From contig NC_060236.1 in assembly GCF_021155775.2 (NCBI RefSeq), positions 4,145,001-4,209,000 of the forward strand: a DNA stretch of 64,000 nucleotides, written 5' to 3'. Source of the stretch: Neodiprion pinetum. Taxonomy: Eukaryota > Arthropoda > Insecta > Hymenoptera > Diprionidae. A program made the position numbers and the translations under genes. Position 1 is the first letter of the stretch. Every line of letters begins with the position of its first letter. Shown one piece after another: positions 12,176 through 23,801 of this stretch. The notes under the pieces are model-generated. The model saw only the letters and a program-made list of their open reading frames with translations. It was not told where the DNA came from and ran no database searches.

Positions 12176-15100
12176 TCACCTACTCTTAGAAATTCGCCTA
12201 CACAACTTGTCGACCTGATCGTGTAACCTAATTAATAACAAAAATGATACCATGACGCTACCTGTTGTTACAAGGAACGATAACCCCTGGAATATCAATT
12301 TTGGGGAAAACACATTCCAGACCATTAAATGTCTGCAATGCATCGTGGCAGCCAACATGCATCCAAACATCTGTAACAATTTTTAAGTATAAATACATAG
12401 AGAGACCAAGTTTTTTGTCTCATTGATTTTTTTTCTCTAAATTTTCAATGACATTTTCTATAGCTGTTTACTAGTATCTGGTGCATAGCAAATGCCCTAT
12501 ACTACAGGAAAGTATCTGTGAGACTTACGCGAATTCCATGAAACAGAACATATTTTGCAGAAACTGAGAATACTGTGGTAAGCAGACTGTTATCAGACTC
12601 GTAAAGCAGTAGTTCACCTCTCCTAAGATCCTTCTGCGACTGAGCTTTACTTCCAGCAATGTTGGGAAAAATGAAATAAATCGTGAAGGGAGCCATTACT
12701 ATCAGGGGTAGCATTGCTCCCAATAAAATGTGCGAACCAAACGTATTTATTCCTGGAAGTAGCATAATAATACGTTTAAAAATAACATCGATAGCAGTAA
12801 AATGTCTTCGGTCCCGGATCAAGATGGCTTATGCATAGAAAGTAGAATGTACCCTACCTATAAGCACAGCTGGCAGAACATTTGTTTGAAAAATTCCACT
12901 AGTACCAACAAATGCAGCGTTCCAGTGGATTTTAGGAAAAGTTGGTTGATGGCCAGTTGCGTAAAAAAAATACTCAGATATCAGAAACCAGCAGAGCAAA
13001 GATGGAGTCGGAACTTCGAACAGCTCATCTGGTATAAACAAAAAGTTTCATTAGTAGTACCGAAGCGTGACTGTTTCTTCGTTGCATTCTAATACTCACT
13101 GATATTTGTTGCATGCTGGTATCTTTCTATCGCCGTGATTCCTAATACGCAGATGCAAACGATATACATGATGACAATTGATGGTGCTAAGGTATCGCCC
13201 AGCAGTAGAGCGCACAAAAGAGTCAAGAAGACACTCAGCGTGATGAAAGTAGCGCTATAAGTTGTTCCCAATCCGTAAACAACAGGCACAGATTCAACCT
13301 CGTGTTCTTTTTTTCGACAAATGAGTCCCTTCATTCCATTAAACAATTGGGGTATGATGTTCTCTTGGCCGTAAACGTTCAACGACTCTTTTTTCTTCGG
13401 CAAAAGATATACGTACAGCGGAAATAGGTAAACGCAGAATATTCCAACGGTGATACAAAAATAAACTACCCAAGTTAGCATATTCACTTGCCACGGTCTG
13501 ACAAATTTTACTTTAGCATCTTTTGGAAGATGTTGAAGTACCCAGTATCCGCCCATGCAGACGACTATTATCCCAGGAAAATATCGCGCCGCTGTTACGT
13601 TGGGAGAAAATCCTACCAAGTTGCCACAGCTGTGCAGCCAAATTCTAGCCAACGATATGAACAATGCTATTATTACTAGAGTTACAATAACGACAATGCG
13701 CCCTGTACTCTGTAACACGCTTGCTCCTGGTTTTCTTAATTCATTGAAAGTACATGAGCGGTGCTGTTCTTCTCGACAGGACCAGAAATAGTGTGAAAAT
13801 CTAACAAAACAAGTCGCTATTAAACCTAATAATACCAAAACTATCCAAACTGTGGAAGAATACGTTCTCAACCCTGACTTGGACTTCTTTTCTGAAATTT
13901 CATTTTTGCTACTTTTGATGTTCAGTATAAGTAGCCAAATAAGAGTAGTTAGAAGAAAGGATAAGACAAGAGCTTCTTCTATAATGTAGCTATTTGAGAA
14001 AAGTCCGCATATAGATAAGAGTAAAATAAGTTTCGAAGTGAAGTTCAGCCATTTCCGACTCTTGCACTTTTTGTACCAATTCATACAAATAATCAACCAA
14101 TTCTGTACAACCAATACGGCAAACATGAAAGCTGAGACAATGCTGGTGGCAAATAGAGTGATATTTTCCACATCTTCAATTATTTTAAAAAAGTACAGAG
14201 CACCAACTAGAACAGATGTTGCAACATTAACGAGAGCAGAGGTATACAAAAAACTGGATTCAAAAATGTCATGCATACGGTATCTAGGAATACCCTCAAC
14301 TATCATGTATGAAAAAAAGATTGTTGAAAAGGTGATAACTAGACCCTTAGACATTAAAGACGAATCAAATTGTACCCAAATTTCAACACACATGTCTCTT
14401 ATCGTTGCCAAATAAGACTTGGCGTCATTAACGAAAGACTGAAATTCCTCGAAATTCTCAATGTGTTTAATGCGCCCATGAATGGCCTGATATCGTTGAC
14501 TAATAATCTCCAATTTGTCACGAGGAAATAAGGAACTCTCAGAAGAATAAGTATCGATATAGTTTTTAGTCTGGACAATGTTGCTCCAGAGAGAATGTAA
14601 GGCATATTGAAAATCATTGAGATTTGTATTTTTGTGAAAGTTACGAGGCAAAACATCCAATATGGTTGTTCCCAAATTGGAAAAAGGTATAGGGATACCC
14701 AGAATCGACGACAGAGTTGGCACTAAGTCAATCTGATGCACTTCATCGATATTTTTTGCAAATTTTTTACCCAACAGAGGAATTTTCGAATAAACAAACA
14801 TCGCTGCCTCAACCTCAGACTTGCTATCCCCACCATGGTCGCCTGTACTAGTCATGCCGTGATCACCGACAACGATCAGCATCATATCATCCTGAAGAGT
14901 CGCAATTACCTTCTCTATAAGGTCGTTCGTTTCAGTTAACTTTCGGCTCATTTCCGGGTGATTCGGACCGTATCGATGGCCGCAGTGATCAACTCCAAGA
15001 GTGTGAGCGACAAGGAGAGACCAATCAGTCTTTTTTAATTCAATAAAAATCTGTTGTCTCACTCCGTCGTCGACGGTATCCAAATCCCATACATTAAACG

Positions 15101-15719
15101 AGGGATAAGGAAAATGTCTCATGAATCTGCCAGGGTACAAACCCATCCAAGTATCGTCTCCCATGAATACAATGCCTTGGGAGGATGCCTGGTCAATGAT
15201 ATTATCCTCGTTTATCTCCTCGGTGGCAAAGTTTGATCCTGCATCGACGAAGGTTGGCAATGATCCGGTCGTTAAACCTTTGAGACGTTGCATTGTGGTT
15301 GTCGGTGGGTCCGCAATGAATTTGTAAAACCTGGTTGTGTCCGGGTATTTTTTCAAGGCATCCTTGACAACAGGTACCTTATTTTGGTGGTAAGAAGTAT
15401 TTTCTGGAGTTAGATTGTCGTTCCACACCAGAAACTCGTACTGCAAAGCGTCGACCATGAGCAGTACGACCCTGGCTTGTGTACCGAGGCATGTTTTAGC
15501 CGCTGTCTCCTGGTCGTTAAACAGTTCCTTGAAGTCGATACCTCCGCTGCATTTATCCCCCGGCTCAAAGCCGCAGGGTTTTAGCCTGATGTCACACTGT
15601 CCAACCTCCAGTCGTGATATTCGAGTGAGAAGAAAACCTCGAGTGAATAGGATGAGCCCTGCTATCATGAGGTAGGCCAACCATCCTAGGAATGCAAAGT
15701 AGCTCCACTGTTTTCTCAT
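12176..15719 (-). CDS. PIGO: GPI ethanolamine phosphate transferase 3 (PIG-O)
   Basis: Exons: 15719-13100, 13028-12858, 12752-12529, 12370-12176; phases join to 1,069 aa, close to the roughly 1,090 aa of human PIGO. The enzyme adds ethanolamine phosphate to the third mannose of GPI precursors in the ER membrane, which is needed for transfer to proteins. An N-terminal signal-anchor (residues ~8-30) precedes a lumenal alkaline-phosphatase-like domain. Family hallmarks are visible: VVLLMVDALQYEF, ADPPTTTMQRLKGLTTGS with the catalytic Thr, GDDTW, LGVDHCGH, and the metal-binding GDHGM and GDHGGDS. The C-terminal half has many membrane segments. The second exon carries the conserved ATGHQPTFPKIHWNAAFVG. 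It starts about 1.45 kb from the divergent CCBE1 gene. Identification is firm. Confidence 0.95.
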
Positions 15720-17167
15720 GCTTTGTACAGACTATACATCACTCGACTCTACGATGTTGTTGGAAGATTAAACTTGATATCAGCTTTTTCTTATGAATAG
15801 TGAATACTGTATTACCCTAGAGTATTAGCAATGTCTAATTGTCACGCTCACCGGTGTTACGTGTTCATGATAAATTAGGATCGAGTGGATCTTCACTTTT
15901 TTATGAAAGTGACACTCGCGGACGGTTGTAATAACTACCATAACCAACAAACGATGAATGTCACCCCTTTTGGTTGGTGGCAGTGCAACGTCTTGAATTT
16001 GCCAGCAAATCGCAGAATACCACATGAATAGACCACACGCGTCGCGCCACGCGCTTAGTGAGCGGTGACGTTGAAAATTCGAACTTCACTTCGGTCGGAG
16101 CCAATCGGAGCTTACCGCTCGACTGTTTACGAACCGCACCGAGAGCTTCCGGACATTGCCGTACGCACGTGTTGCGGCAAAAAATGTCGTTATTTAAAAG
16201 GCGTTTAATGATCGACAACTGCAAACCCGCTTCTAATAATGGATTCGTTTGAACACATTTCAGGAGAATTTTACTTTATACAGCTATATACTTACTTGAA
16301 ATTATTCGAATTCTCGTTTTACATTTGTACGCACAAGACGCGACGGAGATTCTAAACTGCCTATTCGTTTTACGACTGCGTTTATGGTAGCAGAGAAGGG
16401 AAAGAAAAATGAGAAAAAAAACAAACCGGAGAACTATTTTAGTCGTAGCTTCTCCTGGCGTACAATTTCGTGACGGAAACATCCGACGACGTTTACTTCC
16501 AAGCAGTCTCGTTAAATAAAATTAAAGTAACTATAACACGTTATGTTCAATTTACTTACGACAACGATAAAATGATTTAAAAAATAACTGATAAAACTCA
16601 ATTTCTATACGATTATAACGTATTTTATAATAGTTAGAAGTAACGTATGTATCAATTTTTTAATAAAAACATATTTTTAATACGAGTTATTGGTGATCTT
16701 CAAACTCAGGGAGCTTTGAAATAAACATGACACCCATCGTCTTCAAGTCAATTCCACTTAAGCATAATGTGCTAGCTTGTTAATACAAAGGGTACATTGT
16801 TCCTCGCAGTTGAGTGTATTGAGAAGTGAATATAACCTGTATGAGTATATCTGTTCTAAGTAGTTTACGTAAGACAGTTGAGAAGCGACTCGTTCAGCAT
16901 ACGATATCCCTGAACAGTCTCAGTCTACCGGTGTAATGAGATCGAGGTGATTCCCTGTGAAGAGATTGAAATTCTTTAGACGAAAAATAGCACTTTAACT
17001 ATAATTACAGAATACTGTAGACGCTTCAAAATTTCTCGCATTCATTCTTATGATAGATGGAAAATCCGAATCGTTGATAGTTCTTATTTTTGTCTACATT
17101 TTGGAATCGCTGCAGGTGAATTTTAGAATATAATTATCATGCCATCTAGACAAAGATTTATGAAAAA
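15720..17167. other. Divergent promoter region PIGO/CCBE1
   Basis: This holds the 5' sides of PIGO (minus) and CCBE1 (plus). A CG-richer patch lies at about 16030-16170. Short open frames exist on both strands but none has splice or domain support. Confidence 0.45.
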
Positions 17168-18970
17168 ATGAGGACAAGCTTTCTTATCACGTACGTACAT
17201 GATACACTTTTCAATGTATTATTATTTTTTATATTTTGTGCTCATGCTTGTATTCGAAATGGTTCATGACTGAGTTTCTGGAACAGATTCAACATTTTGA
17301 TGACAGCTGCAAGTAGTCGGCAGGAGTATGTAGATAATAGAAACGTTATCTCAGAAGAAGGATACTACTTAGACGCGCTTTATGAAGCTCTACCAGCATC
17401 AGTATCAGAAACTCTCGAATGTCCATCAACAAACGTAATTAAAACCAGATATAAATGCCGGGGCGTTAATAACGACTGGACGGATTGCTCAAGAGTCCAT
17501 TGCTGTCCGGAATACACATTACTGAATGGTCAATGCATACCAAAAGGTACAGATCCGTGCAGCCTCAATTTATGCGAACAACAATGCAGCGTTTTGATGC
17601 AGCGAGTGATCTGCACCTGTTGGGACGGTTACAAGTAATAACAAAACAAATCAAACACCATATAAATACATAGAAGCTTGACAAAGTAAAAATAATTGTC
17701 ATCATCACTTATATTCCTTATCATTTCTTTCTGGATAGATTTAGTCCAAAACGTCAAAAACAAGGATTAAAACCAGTATGCCTGGATGTCGACGAATGTG
17801 TGGAGGGAAAAGCGGACTGTGAACAAATTTGCATCAACAATGCCGGTGGCTTTTCATGTCGTTGTAAAGAAGGATTTGTTCTCAGAGGAGATAACAGGAC
17901 TTGCGAAGAAATTAAGGTGTCAAAAGGAGCTACAGTAGCAGCTGCATCGAGATGTTACGCCAACTGCGACACAGTTTTGCGGCTGCACGATAAGGCAAGA
18001 GAATAAATATGCAAATTTATATCGATAAGATCCCGGAGACCTCACATCGGTAAGAATTTACTAGCGATCTAGACTGAATATGATTTTATTCCAGGTTCGA
18101 AAGCTACAAGACAAAGTCGTCGCCCTTAGCACAGCGATAAGATTATCGAGTTATGCCTCCGGTCCTCCAGGCCCAATGGGTCCACCAGGACCTCCTGGCC
18201 CCCCTGGATCACGCGGTTTTCCAGGGATTGATGCGAACGGCCCTCACCATAACACGGACAGTTATCGGTCGTTTGAAAATTTGGGGAATGAACAGGCCTA
18301 CTCAATTTTTGATTCTTTTGCACCTACCAGCAACGGCTATTGCAAATGCCAGCGCGGACCTGTAGTTAGTAGAATGAAATACTTCTAGTTTCAGTTCATT
18401 AAAGCCTGAAGATATGCTTGTCGTTAGTGGATCATGTCTACAACCCCGATGAATCTAAATTTGCATTCCTGATAGTCAAATATTAATGAAAATAGGGGCC
18501 CATCGGTGCACCAGGTAAAACCGGAGCCAAGGGTGAGTCTGGTGAGCGAGGACCAAGAGGGCCCAGAGGCTCGCCGGGAAGTTTCGATTTTTTACTGCTA
18601 CTTTTGGCGGATGTCAGGCACGACATAGTGTTGCTTCAGGAGAAAGTTTTCAAGGATACGATGTGAGTGTGATAAAGAATATTACTGTGAACGTGATAAT
18701 ATTTATAAAAATGACAATAATTTCAGACCCAGAAGGTTTGACATGCAGGCAGCATTGCGACGGCATCGTTTGAACAAGGAAAGGTCTAGGCATAAAAAAC
18801 AACGCGGAGCTGCTAGGGAAGGAACGTTGATATTGCCAAAGCAATTGACAGATGCGCCAAAAGGCGAAGTAGAAGAGTTTAGAAACAGCGAGATTGACGT
18901 AATTTCAGAATACTCATACGACGAGGAGCTGGAGAATTCTGGAGAAGATTCGTATCAATATGACGCATAA
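17168..18970 (+). CDS. Ccbe1: Collagen and calcium-binding EGF domain protein (CCBE1 orthologue)
   Basis: Exons: 17168-17190, 17287-17634, 17739-17994, 18095-18364, 18496-18662, 18727-18970; 435 aa (human ~406). Joining the 23-nt first exon to the second rebuilds a signal peptide (MRTSFLITFNILMTAASS). Next comes a Cys-rich segment (CSRVHCCPEY, GQCIPKG), then a calcium-binding EGF domain (DVDECVEG, CINNAGGFSCRCKEGF). A short coiled segment (VRKLQDKVVAL) and two collagen Gly-X-Y runs follow, then the diagnostic GSFDFLLLLLADVRHDIVLL. In vertebrates CCBE1 is a secreted matrix protein promoting ADAMTS3 processing of VEGF-C; the insect role is not known to me. Intron 3 is GC-AG. The fourth exon's donor was set at GTTAGT because it restores unbroken Gly-X-Y (GPVGPIGAPG). 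The C-terminus is basic, then acidic. Confidence 0.92.
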
Positions 18971-20578
18971 TATTTACTGTATTGTACGCGCATTACATAT
19001 GTTATAAGCACAACTGATTATCATTGCGCGTCGCATAATAGTTCTAATAGTTACAAGTGTGAAAAATAAAGCAGTTTGGCAGACAAATATATAATATTTT
19101 CATTCAATATAATCAATTTTTATCTATTTATAATTACCAATCACTGAGCTAATATGTACCCGTATTTCACAGATAATATTAGACAATATTAGCAGATTAG
19201 ACTTGTAAGCTCTGTACGTCAGAAAAATTAATGACAGAGTTACCGATGATTGAAAATAATTACCAATCATTACCGAGATGCATCCTGCAATACCCGCATG
19301 GCAACTGACATGCCGACAGAACTGATTTTTTTTTAAATAATGGTTATTTGTAATTAATGCATTTATGGACTCACCATTATGATGAATGATGTGTGGAGAC
19401 TCAATTTTCTAAGCACGAACCATATGTGGATTTTTGCATTCAAGTGTCACTTTGGCATAATTTAACACTCATCTCATCTTATAACTCACCTCGAATTCTT
19501 CAATTTGTTCAAATTACACCCTGACTACGTCATTTTCCGTGAGATCGTTTTACACAAATAACTTCACTCACGACACTTTCAATTTTTCGCGCGCACTCCA
19601 GGACATAATATTTAACCAATAGCAACAGTAACTAAATAGAAAGAGCCGTTGACATTCTAATTGACTCACTACTTAAAGTTTAAGTAGTACTTTACCGAAA
19701 AATCAACTAATCCCAAAAGCGTTATTACATACAAGCATGGACCAATATGATTATTAATGCTCTAAGATTGTAAATACTGAATTCGCGTGCCATAGATACG
19801 TAGTTCCTTTTATGCAAAAAATGCAAAAATTGAGAAATTGCACGAAAGAAAAGATATCCCGATCACAGTTTCGTATTTCTCGTGCAATATCTTTATTGTT
19901 ACGTAAAATGAAAATGTATCGATGTGTTTTTGTTCAGTTTGCATGTAGAACATAGCCGTTATTCCATATTTTTCGTTCTTGATCCGTGGACTCGGATATT
20001 CAAAGATATCTAACTCCACATCGCAATCGTGTATAGCTCCTCTTAAGTCCGAGCCTCGGTTAGTGCAAGCGTTGCTTGTCATAGGCTTGTATGCACTACA
20101 CATACACTTCGAAACACAATGCATGGAAACATATAGGTGTATTCATGATTATGTTCACGGTGTTACAAGTGTTACACTGCGACGCGTATGCGCTTATTGT
20201 TGACCAGCCTTTAGGACGATCGCGCACGGCGATTCGTCGCGAACCGCGTCTGGTGAACAACTGAACGCGAATCAGAATGACGCGACAGTGAGCGGCGACA
20301 GCGGATAGTCGGAATACGGCGCTGCGCATGCGTGGAATTCCAACAAAAACAGTCTGTTTTACTACATCAGTGAATCCCCGCTCTCTGCCGCTAGGGAACC
20401 TGTGTAGTCAAGTGCGGTCAGTTGTTGTGAGTAGGCTCTCAGATGGTGGAGAACAATTCGATGTACGAATTGGCGTGCTTTGCAATTTGGAATTTTTGTT
20501 CGTACGTGTCCTTAGTCGCTTCTTCCAGCCGTTTAGCGGTCGTTTCAATGACACTGAAGATCATAATATAGAAATAAA
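18971..20578. other. Intergenic, with CG-rich promoter for the PARP-like gene
   Basis: AT-rich apart from 20210-20340, which is clearly CG-rich and contains TGCGCATGCG at 20323-20332. That matches the NRF-1/Erect-wing type palindrome. This patch lies about 250 nt upstream of the ATG at 20579 and probably holds its promoter and 5' UTR. No gene was recognised in the remainder. Confidence 0.5.
19065..19070 (+). terminator. Polyadenylation signal of the CCBE1 gene
   Basis: AATAAA 95 nt after the stop codon at 18970. Confidence 0.6.
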
Positions 20579-21815
20579 ATGTTGGAAGCGGTGCCTTTGC
20601 CCAGTGAGTGGGCTGCGAACACGTATAACAATAAGCCATACTGTCTGGTAAAGCTTTCAAAATATTCCTCACGCGACATCAACGAATACATAAAAGTCGA
20701 AAATTATTTCGACAATTATCTTGTTGTAAAAATCGAACGCGTACAAAATCCGTACCAGTACGGAAAATATCTACTTTATAGACTGCAAATGAATAATCCT
20801 TCAGAGGTAAGATGCTTAAGTATCGTAATTTTCATACACGTTATGTTTACAGATTAAACGTTTTCACTCGACAAACTTTTACATCAAACATCTAATTTAC
20901 ACAATTAAATCACATTAGGTATATTATTCTTCTTTGTCAAATTTCTGGTTGTATATACTCTCGCTAGCATACATACAAAAGTAGTAATCCGCACACACGT
21001 CTATGTAGTGTGTACTTATTTATAAACCTTGCTAAAAACTTCTATGTGCGTAGAGCATCCGATATGTATCACATTTCTATGTATGTACATGTGACAACTC
21101 TATTCATCTAATGAAGTGTAATCTGTGATAAAGTCTGACGAAATATTCTATGTAGTACAGTTAGGTTTACGCATCTTTTTTTACCTGCGTTCAGTATTTA
21201 AAGTAATCATTTTAGCGACAGTACAAAAAACAGCATTAGAGTACATGAAAGTGCACTACTACATCCTAGTACTTAAAAATGTTTTTTTTTAACTCCACTG
21301 TACTAAAAACCTTGTACACCACATTTGCTACATAAAGTATTATGTGCATAATGAGGGCAGTCGTTTTGCTTTCGAATTTGCTATCTTCCTTTTTGGCTGG
21401 TGTATGTACTCGCCTATGGCTCATATTGCAAGTTTATGTTCGGTAAAAAAAAAAACGTACTTTGCCACCTCGGTACCAAATCCACTATTGATATATTTAA
21501 TATTACTATTGACTAAGGTCTTCTATCCATACCGTTCCTTCCGTTATTTGCTCTAATCTGTCAACTTCTTTATCATTTTAGAAAATCTACTTTATGCCAC
21601 TGAAGAGTCCAGAGGAGCTGGAAGTAGCACTGCGTTTCAATTGTGATTATCGGAGGCTGAATTATAGCAATGACATGTTTTTTCCTTCTGTATCCACTGC
21701 AGAATCTTTCTCTGCATCATACAACAAAATTATAGTTATGCAAGGCCTCGTGGGTTATACTAATTACGATGCAGGTCGCTACCCAAAATATGTTGTAACA
21801 TATGAAAACAACTAA
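20579..21815 (+). CDS. Short PARP-catalytic-domain-like protein, active site degenerate
   Basis: Two exons, 20579-20806 and 21582-21815, join in phase 0 to 153 aa. The first carries the signature that opens PARP7/11/12-type mono-ADP-ribosyltransferase domains (VVKIERVQNPYQYGKYLLYR, family form L-x-R-V-Q-N). The second ends like the domain's last strand (RYPKYVVTY; family PEYLITY). Between them, where the His-Gly-Thr and Tyr-Phe-Ala NAD-binding motifs belong, the protein has IYFMPLKS and FFPSVSTAES. The stretch leading to the third triad position is also much shortened. It is therefore probably a catalytically inactive PARP fold. The usual N-terminal WWE or zinc-finger regions are absent. The 775-nt intron was searched by eye and no further convincing exon was found. 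Protein-coding status is likely; the exact family is less sure. Confidence 0.65.
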
Positions 21816-23801
21816 TTCGAACAAGTATATCAAACCTCCCAATAGGTTTGTTTGGTTTTTTCTCATTTTTAAACAACTTTCTATAAAGAAGAAAACAACA
21901 AAAGAAGTAACAGTAGAGTAGAAGTAGAGAGTAGAAAAATTTTCATATCGTAAGCTATTGATTGTACTTAGTATATTCATCTAAAAAGTCAATATGTTTC
22001 TAACGAATATTATTAGAAAAATTATTAACTCTTATGCAACATGTTAAATATCTAGTTTTATAAATTTATGTTATTCTACTTTCAATGTGTAAGAATACTT
22101 ATTTTTTTAAACTCATCGTATTAATTAGACAATCAAGAAGTTAATCTACAGAGAAGTTTGTAAAGATGAATAAGCTGAATGAAGTTGCCAGATTCAATCT
22201 CTTGCATTTTTCAATTCATGTTATTTGATTCGGCATTGAAGACATCAAAAATTCGTGTACTACAAGGTTTTCCTACCCTGTTAAAATTTTTATTGATTTT
22301 ATTCGTCATTTTTTCAATTATATGTGACATTGCAAATTTTTATCTAAATGATACAAATTATAGAAACACAAATATTGAATAACCAGAAGTCCCTCTAAAT
22401 ATTATCTGTGTACTTTAAGTATGGTAGTAATGTTTGAGTTTTCATCTGAACAAATACGCAATAATTGACTACCATTATGGAATATAAACTATAATCCAGC
22501 AATGGGTTACGAATATTGTTTTTCAAACTTTTTTTGCCATGTTAAATCTTAGTTATTTTTATCAGGTTTTAATTTTATCTCAGTTTTAATGTAAACCTAG
22601 TTGGTTCTTTTTTTTGTATCCTACATTTTCATTCAGTATCTCTCGGATTTCGTTGATTTCACTCAAAGCTCTGGGAAGAATCTTGTATAATTATAAGATC
22701 ACTGTTCGAGTCTCTTTTATGTTGCATGTTAGCCAAAAGCAGTATTCAGTAATACATATTTCATAAAATATCATCTTTAATTGTTTCATTTCTTCAAGCA
22801 TAGCTTTTACAAGTTACATACATACAGTATACAGGCATCAATAGTGCATTTAACGATAAGAAAAATAATGATACTGAAGTATTGTTCAGAGTATAAGTCA
22901 ACCCCGCATATAAGACAACCCCCAGTTCTGAGACAGTATTTCAGGATATTTTTCTTAGTTACCCACATATAAGACGGGCTGCATATACGACGAGGATGAT
23001 TTTGGTGGGCGCTGTTGATGAGAAAAAGCCTCGACTTATATTCGGAACAATATGGTACATTTCTCAACCACATTATCTTTGGTTCACAAATTAATGTAAA
23101 ATTTTCAAAATAGCTATCACGTAATATTTACAAACAATAATTAATCAAAGAGTTTTTGCCAAATAGTGACTGTAAAAATAATTAACGTTAGAGATATCTC
23201 TTCAGACTCAATGGTATTGGATAGGATAAAAATGCTATTTTGTACAAGTTGACGTTTGTGCGCGTAACTAACTCTTGCACGATTTTTAAATATTCTAATT
23301 ACGTGATATAATTAGGAAATTTTCGTGAATAATCCTATTGTATAAAAGGTGATAAATAGACTTTCTTAAATATATAAGTTTTATATAAATCTCTGTGTTC
23401 TAAATGACAGCCAAAACATACATTACATTACACATAGTTGGACCTTTTTTTAAAAAGCGATAAAGACAAAGAAAAAAATATTTAAAAAAACGTAATTTGT
23501 CTTTCGTATTTTATGGACTTGCGTCGTTATGATTTGTTGTACATGGATATATATCGTATGTATTTGAATAAATTGATTTGATATATTATCACTTGGATTA
23601 GTTTTCTTTGATTACCCAATATTTTATTAGTACGGCCATTTTTAGACTTGTAATTAATACTTATATCAAAGGCATAATTGATTATTAAAGATTTTTAAAA
23701 TCTTTCGGAGAACTACTAATTGGACGGCATCGTATTCTTCTCTTCAGTCAGGCATTTCTTGGAAGGTAGGCACATATCAGATTTGGACAATTTTAGATTA
23801 C
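21816..23801. other. Intergenic, convergent gene ends
   Basis: AT-rich DNA between the 3' ends of the PARP-like gene (plus) and TMCO4 (minus). Apart from the small inverted-repeat element at 22880-23052 I see nothing. Confidence 0.5.
22880..23052. mobile_element. Short TA-ended inverted-repeat element (MITE-like)
   Basis: TATTGTTCAGAGTATAAGTCA at the left (22880-22900) is matched, with a few changes, by the reverse complement of 23032-23052. Both ends begin with TA, as expected for Tc1/mariner/pogo-type target sites. Inside are several TATAAGAC/TATAAGTC words in both orientations. It has no coding capacity. Confidence 0.55.

Noticed and set aside
15961..16224. 87-codon minus-strand frame between PIGO and CCBE1
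   Set aside because: It lies in a CG-richer divergent promoter; no recognisable protein features and an overlapping plus-strand frame of similar quality.
17050..17115. Alternative CCBE1 first exon with hydrophobic MIDGKSESLIVLIFVYILES
   Set aside because: Its GTGAAT donor is phase 0, which does not fit the next exon; the 17168 exon fits and rebuilds a complete signal peptide.
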